Below, one piece after another: positions 15,564 through 21,005 of a stretch of DNA of 21,005 nt. The notes below the pieces were generated by a model. It was not told the origin of the DNA and searched no databases. It worked only from the letters and a program-made list of their open reading frames with translations. The translations under genes were made by a program, and so were the position numbers. Location: positions 1 through 21,005 of the forward strand of contig CALWAJ010000013.1 of the NCBI GenBank assembly GCA_944373065.1, written 5' to 3'. This stretch comes from an uncultured Bacilli bacterium (lineage in GTDB: Bacteria > Bacillota_I > Bacilli_A > RF39 > UBA660). The first letter of the stretch is position 1. The number at the start of each line of letters is the position of its first letter.

Positions 15564-16481
15564 ATGAAAGATAAAACACTTCTAATAATGGCAGCAGGTC
15601 TAGGTAGCCGTTTTGGAGGCTTAAAACAGCTAGAGGGGATGGGGCCTAATAATGAATATTTAATAGACTATTCAATTTATGATGCCCTTAAATCCGGCTT
15701 TACTAAAGTAGTATTTATTATCAAGAAAGAAAACTACGAAATATTTAAAGAAACAATAGGTAAAAGAGTAGAACCTCATGTAAAAGTGGAATATGTATTT
15801 CAAACTAATGATAATATGCCTAAAGATTATCAAGAATTACTAAAAACAAGAGTAAAACCTCTAGGTACTGCTCATGCTATATACTGTGCAAAAGATAAGA
15901 TAAATGAGCCCTTTGCAATCATTAATGCCGATGATTTTTATGGACGAGATGCCTTTATTAAAGCCAGTAATTATTTAGATAAAATTAAAAACAATCATGC
16001 AGGACTAATCGCTTATAAATTAGGTAATACTTTAAGTCCTAATGGCTCTACTAAAAGAGGCGTATGTAAAGTTAATGATAAAAATGAACTAATAACTATT
16101 ATTGAAAGTAAAACTAAACTAGTAGGTGATGTAGTAGAAGTAGAACCCTTAGATGGTACTAAAAGTTTTACTACTTCTAAAGATACTATTGCCTCTATGA
16201 ATTTTCTTATATTTACACCTGAGATTTTTAAAATTTTAGAAGAAAAATTAGATGAATTCTTAGAAAAAAATAAACATGATTTATCAAACTGTGAATATTT
16301 AATACCAATAGTTTTAAATGAGTGTCTTAAAGAAAAGAGAATTACTACAGATGTAATTAAAACTGATGCCACTTGGTATGGAGTAACATATAAAGAAGAT
16401 AAAGAAAAAGTAGTATCTGCTCTTAATGACATGATAAAAAATAAAATATATAACAATAATTTATGGGAAAGTGGTGATTAA
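15564..16481 (+). CDS. NTP-transferase family protein (sugar-phosphate nucleotidyltransferase-like), copy 1
   Basis: This 305-residue GT-A fold enzyme has the nucleotide-binding signature MAAGLGSRFGGLKQ (9-22) of NTP-transferases, PLGTAHAIYCAKD (94-106), and the metal-binding NADDFYG (117-123). Later conserved features are LSPNGSTKRGVCKV and MNFLIFTPEIF, then a C-terminal DATWYGVTYKEDKE that usually orients the substrate. Such enzymes join a nucleoside triphosphate to a sugar-1-phosphate or polyol phosphate; this branch is commonly annotated only as nucleotidyltransferase, so the sugar is unknown. AGGAGG lies 6 bases before the ATG. It is followed after one base by a paralogue. The 74-base gap upstream contains no clear promoter or hairpin. 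Confidence 0.85.
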   Translation: MKDKTLLIMAAGLGSRFGGLKQLEGMGPNNEYLIDYSIYDALKSGFTKVVFIIKKENYEIFKETIGKRVEPHVKVEYVFQTNDNMPKDYQELLKTRVKPLGTAHAIYCAKDKINEPFAIINADDFYGRDAFIKASNYLDKIKNNHAGLIAYKLGNTLSPNGSTKRGVCKVNDKNELITIIESKTKLVGDVVEVEPLDGTKSFTTSKDTIASMNFLIFTPEIFKILEEKLDEFLEKNKHDLSNCEYLIPIVLNECLKEKRITTDVIKTDATWYGVTYKEDKEKVVSALNDMIKNKIYNNNLWESGD

Positions 16482-16482
16482 T

Positions 16483-17397
16483 ATGAAAAAAGAAAAAACA
16501 TTATTAATAATGGCAGCAGGAATTGGTAGCCGTTTTGGGGGATTAAAACAATTAGAAAAAGTAGGACCTAATGGTGAATATATTATAGATTATTCTATTT
16601 ATGATGCTATTAGAGCCGGATTTACTAAAGTAGTATTTGTTATTAAAGAAGAAATGTTAGAAGAATTTAAAGAGACAATTGGTAGAAGAATTGAACCCTT
16701 TATTAAAGTAGATTATGCTTTTCAAAATAATGATTACATTCCTTCTAGATTTAAACCTTTATTAAAGAAAAGAACTAAACCATTAGGTACTGCTTATGCT
16801 ATATACTGTGCTAAAGATAAAATAAATGAACCATTTATTGTAATAAATGCTGATGATTTTTATGGGCTTGATGCATTTTTAAAAGCTAGTGAATATCTAG
16901 ACAATATTATCTATAATCATTATGGTATAGTTGCCTATAAACTAATTAATACCCTAAGTCCTAATGGTGTTTGTAAAAGAGGTATAATGGAAGTAGGTAA
17001 TAATAAACTATCTAAAATAACAGAATGTAAAGTAGTAGCTAAAAAGAATAAAATAGTTGCTTCTTCACTTTATAGTAACAACGGAATAGAAATAGATGAA
17101 GATACTTTAGTTTCTATGAACCTTTTAGTATTTTCTCCTGATATCTTTGATATATTAAACGAAGAATTAAGTTTATTTCTATCACTTCATCAAAAGAATC
17201 TTGATGATTTTGAGTTTCAGATACCAGATATCTTAGACACATGTCTTAAGAAAAATATCAAAACTATAGATGTTATAAAAACAACCTCTACTTGGTATGG
17301 AATGACTTATAAAGAAGATCAAAAAGATGTGGAAAAAGCTATAAAAGATTTAATAGAAAAAGGAGTTTATAAAGAAAAATTGTGGATAACTATTTAA
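16483..17397 (+). CDS. NTP-transferase family protein, copy 2 (tandem paralogue)
   Basis: The 304-residue protein is a clear paralogue of the gene before it: both read TLLIMAAG-GSRFGGLKQLE, share AIYCAKDKINEPF and NADDFYG, and end with STWYGMTYKEDQK-type sequence. All catalytic motifs are intact in both copies. Differences cluster in the middle, where copy 1 has VGDVVEVEPLDGTKSFTTS and this one KVVAKKNKIVASSLYSN, a region that often shapes the sugar pocket, so the two may use different substrates or form a heteromer. The ATG at 16483 is preferred over the GTG at 16471, which is part of the GTGGTGA ribosome binding site 5 bases upstream. Fifteen bases separate it from ligA. Confidence 0.85.
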   Translation: MKKEKTLLIMAAGIGSRFGGLKQLEKVGPNGEYIIDYSIYDAIRAGFTKVVFVIKEEMLEEFKETIGRRIEPFIKVDYAFQNNDYIPSRFKPLLKKRTKPLGTAYAIYCAKDKINEPFIVINADDFYGLDAFLKASEYLDNIIYNHYGIVAYKLINTLSPNGVCKRGIMEVGNNKLSKITECKVVAKKNKIVASSLYSNNGIEIDEDTLVSMNLLVFSPDIFDILNEELSLFLSLHQKNLDDFEFQIPDILDTCLKKNIKTIDVIKTTSTWYGMTYKEDQKDVEKAIKDLIEKGVYKEKLWITI

Positions 17398-17412
17398 AAA
17401 GGAGAGAGTTCT

Positions 17413-19407
17413 GTGGATAATATTACAATTGAAAGAATGAATGAACTAATAAAAATATTAGATGAAGCATCTTATAATTATTACGTATTAGATGATCCGA
17501 AAATAACAGATCAAGAATACGATGCTTATTATAGAGAACTAGAAACAATTGAAAAGATACATCCTGAATGGGTTCTTGATACCTCACCTACTAAAAAAGT
17601 AGGAGGAGAAGTAATAGATGAATTTAAAAAAGTGGAACATACTATTCCTATGATGTCTTTAGGAGATGTTTTTAATGAAGAAGAGATAATTGATTTCTTA
17701 AAGAGAATCGAAAATAGTGGTGTTCACTCTGATTATGTTTGTGAACTTAAAATAGATGGTTTATCAGTATCTTTATTATACGAAAAAGGCATTTTAGTAA
17801 GAGCCGCAACACGTGGTAATGGTGTAATTGGTGAAGATATTACTCATAATGTTAAAACTATTAAAAGCATACCTTTAAAATTAAAACAACCTCTTGATAT
17901 AGAAGTAAGAGGAGAAATTTATATGAGTAAAGATACGTTAGAAAAACTAAATAAAGAACGTATCTCTAAAGGCGAGAAACCCCTTCAAAATCCTCGAAAT
18001 GCTGCTGCTGGATCAATTAGACAGCTAGACTCTAAAATAGCCGCAAAACGTAATTTAGATGCCTTTTTATACCATTTACCTAATCCTCTAGATTATAATA
18101 TTAAAACTCATCATGAAGCTTTAGAGTTTATGAAAAGTTTAGGACTAAAGACTAATCCTAATAATAGAATTGTTAAAAATATTGATGAAGTAATGGCTTA
18201 TATTCATGAGAAAGGGGAAATAAGAAAAGACCTTCCCTATGATATAGATGGAGTTGTAATTAAAGTAGATAATATTAAAGATCAACAAAGCTTAGGATTT
18301 ACAGCAAGAACACCTAGATGGGCTATTGCCTATAAGTTTCCTGCTGAAGAAGTCTTAACTAAATTAAATGATATTATCTTTACAGTAGGTAGAACTGGTA
18401 AAATAACTCCTAATGCTATTTTAAACCCTGTTCAATTAATGGGTTCCACTATAAGTAGAGCGACCCTTCACAATGAAGATTATGTTATAAAAAAAGGCTT
18501 AATGATCTATGATACTGTTTCTATTAGAAAAGCAGGAGATGTTATTCCAGAAGTAGTAGAAGCAAAGGTTGAAAGAAGAACTGGTAAAGAAATACCATTT
18601 AAAATGATTACTAACTGTCCTATCTGTGATGCAAAACTAATAAAAAAAGAAGGAGAAGCAGACTATTACTGTCCTAATCCTAATTGCCCAGCTAGACATA
18701 TAGAAAGCTTTATCCATTTTGTTTCCCGTCCTGCTATGAATATAGACGGCTTAGGAGATAGATTAATGGAAGACTTATATAACTTTAAGTTCATAAGTAC
18801 TATTCCTGATATATATAGATTATCATCTAAAAAAGATGACTTAACAAAATTAGAAGGCTATGGTGAAAAATCTGTTACTAATTTATTAAATGCTATTGAA
18901 GTTAGTAAATCTAATTCTCTTGAACGCCTACTATTTGCCCTTGGAATAAAAAATGTTGGTAAAGAAAAAGCTAAAATACTTGCCAAAACTTATAAAAATA
19001 TGGATAATTTAAGTAAAGCTACTTATGATGAACTTGTAGATATTCCTGATATTGGTCCTATTATTGCAAAGAATATAGTCGATTATTTTAATAATGAAGA
19101 TAATCTAAAAATAATAGAAGAACTTAAAGAGTTAGGACTTAATATGAATTATATTGGTGAAGAGTTAAAACTTAATGAAGATTTTCTTGATAAAAGCTTT
19201 GTCTTAACAGGAACTCTTACTAAATTAACAAGAGATGAAGCGAAAGCTTTAATAGAAAATGCTGGAGGAAAGACAGTAGGCTCTGTATCTAAGAAAACAT
19301 ATGCTGTTATTGTAGGAGATAATCCAGGTAGTAAATATGATAAAGCGAAAGAGTTAAATATACCAATATGGACTGAAGAAGAGTTTTTAGAAAAGTTAAA
19401 TAGTTAG
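17413..19407 (+). CDS. ligA: NAD-dependent DNA ligase LigA
   Basis: LigA seals nicks in DNA during replication and repair, using NAD+ to adenylate itself. The 664-residue protein has the N-terminal Ia domain (YNYYVLDDPKITDQEYD, 21-37) and the adenylation Lys113 in the KIDG motif of CELKIDGLSVS. RAATRGNGVIGEDIT and RGEIYM follow, then the OB fold with TVGRTGKITPNA. A zinc finger has Cys402, Cys405, Cys420 and Cys425, followed by helix-hairpin-helix repeats (DIGPIIAKNIVDYF) and a BRCT domain from about 592 to the end (FVLTGTLTKLTRDEAK). The start is GTG at 17413 with AAGGAGAG 6 bases upstream. Length and order are normal; the gene lies in the same group as pcrA, as in Bacillus. Confidence 0.97.
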   Translation: MDNITIERMNELIKILDEASYNYYVLDDPKITDQEYDAYYRELETIEKIHPEWVLDTSPTKKVGGEVIDEFKKVEHTIPMMSLGDVFNEEEIIDFLKRIENSGVHSDYVCELKIDGLSVSLLYEKGILVRAATRGNGVIGEDITHNVKTIKSIPLKLKQPLDIEVRGEIYMSKDTLEKLNKERISKGEKPLQNPRNAAAGSIRQLDSKIAAKRNLDAFLYHLPNPLDYNIKTHHEALEFMKSLGLKTNPNNRIVKNIDEVMAYIHEKGEIRKDLPYDIDGVVIKVDNIKDQQSLGFTARTPRWAIAYKFPAEEVLTKLNDIIFTVGRTGKITPNAILNPVQLMGSTISRATLHNEDYVIKKGLMIYDTVSIRKAGDVIPEVVEAKVERRTGKEIPFKMITNCPICDAKLIKKEGEADYYCPNPNCPARHIESFIHFVSRPAMNIDGLGDRLMEDLYNFKFISTIPDIYRLSSKKDDLTKLEGYGEKSVTNLLNAIEVSKSNSLERLLFALGIKNVGKEKAKILAKTYKNMDNLSKATYDELVDIPDIGPIIAKNIVDYFNNEDNLKIIEELKELGLNMNYIGEELKLNEDFLDKSFVLTGTLTKLTRDEAKALIENAGGKTVGSVSKKTYAVIVGDNPGSKYDKAKELNIPIWTEEEFLEKLNS

Positions 19408-19417
19408 AGGTGTTATT

Positions 19418-20008
19418 ATGCAAACAGAAGAACAAAAACAAGAAGGTATCCCTGTAGAAGAAGAGAAAAAAATTAGGAAAATATCTACTATTATTATGAT
19501 AGTAATAATAGTAATAGGAATATTAGTAACTACAGATATAATATTAGTATCAAAGAAAAACATTGGCCCTTTTCTTGCTATTAATACTAAAACTTATAAT
19601 GATGGTGGTACTAAAGAATATTATGGCTTAGGTTATAAAGTAATAAAATATAATCAAAAAGTTGGTAGGCGGGATACTGTAATAGGTTCATGGTCTATAA
19701 AATATGATATTACTCCCATAAATTATACTATTACAGATCTTGCATACTCTATTATTAACGATAATAATACTCATATTGGAGAATTTATAAGATTAACAGG
19801 AACTATTTCTAGTAAAAATAATAAAAATAACACTATTACCTTAAAATTTACTGATAATGAAGAAGGTAAATATAATTTAACCGTTAAAGCAAGTCTTCTA
19901 TCTAATAATATAAAAGATTTAAATAAAGATGATGATGTAACTCTTATAGGAATAATTAAATCCTATAATAATAAAACTTTAACTATTGAAAATGCCTTTG
20001 CTGAATAA
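19418..20008 (+). CDS. Membrane-anchored protein, possibly with an OB-fold domain
   Basis: The 196-residue product has a charged cytoplasmic start (about 1-22, EEKKIRK), one membrane helix (about 24-44, ISTIIMIVIIVIGILVTTDI), and an outside domain. That domain begins AINTKTYNDGGTKEYYGLGYKVIKYN, then IGSWSIKYD, and ends with a beta-rich part, GEFIRLTGTISSKNN to GIIKSYNNKTLTIENAF. This ending reads like a small OB-like barrel of the tRNA_anti-like type. In Bacillus a lipoprotein gene follows ligA; here the place is taken by this unrelated-looking anchored protein. AGAGGTG lies 6 bases before the ATG, and it ends the group at a strong terminator. Function unknown. Confidence 0.75.
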   Translation: MQTEEQKQEGIPVEEEKKIRKISTIIMIVIIVIGILVTTDIILVSKKNIGPFLAINTKTYNDGGTKEYYGLGYKVIKYNQKVGRRDTVIGSWSIKYDITPINYTITDLAYSIINDNNTHIGEFIRLTGTISSKNNKNNTITLKFTDNEEGKYNLTVKASLLSNNIKDLNKDDDVTLIGIIKSYNNKTLTIENAFAE

Positions 20009-20040
20009 AAGTTTTGCCTAGAATTTGCAAAACTTTTTCT
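20007..20040 (+). terminator. Strong rho-independent terminator of the pcrA-ligA group
   Basis: AAAAGTTTTGC (20007-20017) and GCAAAACTTTT (20027-20037) form a perfect 11-bp stem with a 9-base loop, followed by T residues. Confidence 0.9.
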
Positions 20041-20108
20041 ATCTATAAATATATTTTCTTGCAATTTAGCCTAAAGAATAGTAGTATAGTTAATTAACCG
20101 GAGGGCCT

Positions 20109-20408
20109 ATGAAAATAAATGATAAAAAAATACTACAAAGATTAGGCTTTAATAGAAAAGAAATAGCATCTCTAGATAATACAGATATAGAAGAACTAAT
20201 AGTTATTCTAGAATCTCTTCATATTAAAGATATAAAAAAATATCTTCTTAATAATAAAATTTTATTTACTAAGAATATTTTTTTACTTGCAAAAAACATT
20301 TCCATAGTCTTTAATAAATACAAAGACTATAATATTACAGAAACTATTTTAAGAGAAAACAAATATGATATAATTGACGAAAAGGGTGATAAAAGTGATA
20401 TATTTTGA
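20109..20408 (+). CDS. Small helical protein of unknown function upstream of the cysteine desulfurase
   Basis: The 99-residue protein has no membrane segment and is predicted from composition to be helical; it is rich in Lys, Ile and Asn and starts MKINDKKILQRLGFNRKEI. It has no Cys, so it is not itself a sulfur acceptor. A strong GGAGGG lies 6 bases before the ATG. Its 3' end overlaps the cysteine desulfurase start by 14 bases, so the two are translationally coupled and probably function together. A weak promoter is possible upstream (TATAGT at 20085-20090, but its best -35, TTGCAA, is 20 bases away). No family is recognised. Confidence 0.7.
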   Translation: MKINDKKILQRLGFNRKEIASLDNTDIEELIVILESLHIKDIKKYLLNNKILFTKNIFLLAKNISIVFNKYKDYNITETILRENKYDIIDEKGDKSDIF

Positions 20409-21005
20409 TAATGCAGCGACTACAAAAGTAAGAGATGAAGTCCTAGATACATTTGTTACTGTTTCTAAAGAGTATATTGGTAATGCCAATTCTATTCATA
20501 AACTAGGATTTGAAAGTAAAAAGTTAATGAATGCTTCGACTAAACAAGTAGCAAGTCTTTTAAAAGTAAAAGAAGATGAAGTAATATTTACAAGTAGTAG
20601 TAGTGAATCAAACAACTTAGCGATTAAAGGAGTATTAGATGCTTATCCTAATAGGAAAAGAATTATACTAACTACTATTTTAGAACATCCTTCTATTACT
20701 AATACACTAAATAGTCTAAAAGATGTAGAAGTTATTAATTTAAAATTAGATGAAAACTACCATATAGATACTAATGATTTAAAAGAAAAGTTAAAACTAG
20801 ACCCCATACTTGTTTCTATTCATCATGTTAATAGTGAACTAGGTATAATCCAAGATATAGACACTATAGGTAAAATAATTAAAGAAAATAGTAAGGCCAT
20901 ATTCCATGTCGATGGTACTCAAAGCCTAACTAAAATAGATGTAGATTTAACTAATGTCGATTTATTTTCAGCATCAGCTCATAAATTTAATGGTCTTAAA
21001 GGAAT
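20395..21005 (+). CDS. Cysteine desulfurase, NifS/IscS family (partial, runs off the window)
   Basis: The first 203 residues of a class V aminotransferase-fold enzyme are present. Such enzymes take sulfur from cysteine for Fe-S clusters or tRNA thiolation, with PLP as cofactor. Visible features are the N-terminal YFDNAATT (3-10), GNANSIH (29-35), the Ser-rich loop FTSSSSESNN where most members have SGATES, His98 in LEHPS which stacks on PLP, Asp173 in HVDGTQS, and the Schiff-base Lys197 in SAHKFNG. The active-site Cys loop lies beyond the window. The start is GTG at 20395, with AGGGTGA about 5-6 bases upstream; the previous gene ends 14 bases inside. A thiI or iscU gene may follow, which would tell its role; it is not in view. 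Confidence 0.92.
   Translation, partial: MIYFDNAATTKVRDEVLDTFVTVSKEYIGNANSIHKLGFESKKLMNASTKQVASLLKVKEDEVIFTSSSSESNNLAIKGVLDAYPNRKRIILTTILEHPSITNTLNSLKDVEVINLKLDENYHIDTNDLKEKLKLDPILVSIHHVNSELGIIQDIDTIGKIIKENSKAIFHVDGTQSLTKIDVDLTNVDLFSASAHKFNGLKG

Noticed and set aside
16013..16456. Minus-strand ORF of 147 residues
   Set aside because: Antisense to the first NTP-transferase, with no ribosome binding site and a composition expected from the opposite strand.
1..21005. Genetic code 4 (TGA as Trp), suspected from the low GC
   Set aside because: TGA ends trmB, the first gene, the small gene after pcrA and the gene before the cysteine desulfurase at sensible places, and Trp is encoded by TGG throughout.

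Overview
The window is about 21 kb of very AT-rich DNA. TAA, TAG and TGA are all used as stops: trmB, the small gene after pcrA and the first gene all end in TGA, and tryptophan is TGG, so the genetic code is the standard one and not that of mycoplasmas. The host is a Gram-positive with a real cell wall, as shown by a FemA/B/X-type peptidyltransferase, a sortase and an LPxTG-like anchored adhesin. Strong AGGAGG-type ribosome binding sites, GTG starts, low GC and a pcrA...ligA neighbourhood point to a Bacilli/Firmicutes lineage, most likely one of the uncultured gut Bacilli (RF39/Erysipelotrichales-like). The species cannot be named from the sequence. No rRNA, tRNA, CRISPR array, transposase or integrase was found.

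Layout. (1) 1-3410, plus strand, accessory in character: a PF06042-type nucleotidyltransferase coupled by an ATGA overlap to an MccF-like S66 peptidase; remnants of a small membrane protein that looks frameshifted; an endonuclease/exonuclease/phosphatase-family enzyme; and an ADP-ribosyltransferase-like gene split by an apparent +1 frameshift. (2) 3427-5078, minus strand: a FemX-like aminoacyltransferase with a near-consensus promoter, and a small Met/Asn/Pro-rich coiled-coil protein with its own terminator. (3) 5171-8228, plus strand: trmB, then a promoter, then a four-gene operon of lipoprotein, charged low-complexity protein, YtxG-like and YtxH-like proteins, closed by a terminator. (4) 8344-11925: a surface-display operon made of a thioester-domain adhesin with four CnaB/SpaA isopeptide repeats and a VPFTG sorting signal, an overlapping dedicated sortase, and a polytopic membrane protein of unknown function. 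(5) 11999-12922: a helical protein resembling DUF2935. (6) 12989-20008: pcrA, a small unknown gene, two tandem paralogous NTP-transferases, ligA and a membrane-anchored protein, ending at a strong terminator. (7) 20109-end: a small unknown gene overlapping a NifS/IscS-like cysteine desulfurase that runs off the window.

How it fits together. The adhesin/sortase operon is the clearest functional unit: one secreted covalent-binding protein, the enzyme to anchor it, and a third membrane protein that probably belongs to the same machinery. The FemX-like enzyme could build the peptidoglycan cross-bridge to which such a protein is attached. The pcrA-ligA group is a DNA repair/replication backbone familiar from other Firmicutes, here interrupted by sugar-nucleotide-type enzymes. 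The first 3.4 kb is the most unstable-looking part, with two apparent frame breaks and a possible nucleotide/peptide detoxification pair. Domain assignments come from reading motifs, not from database searches.
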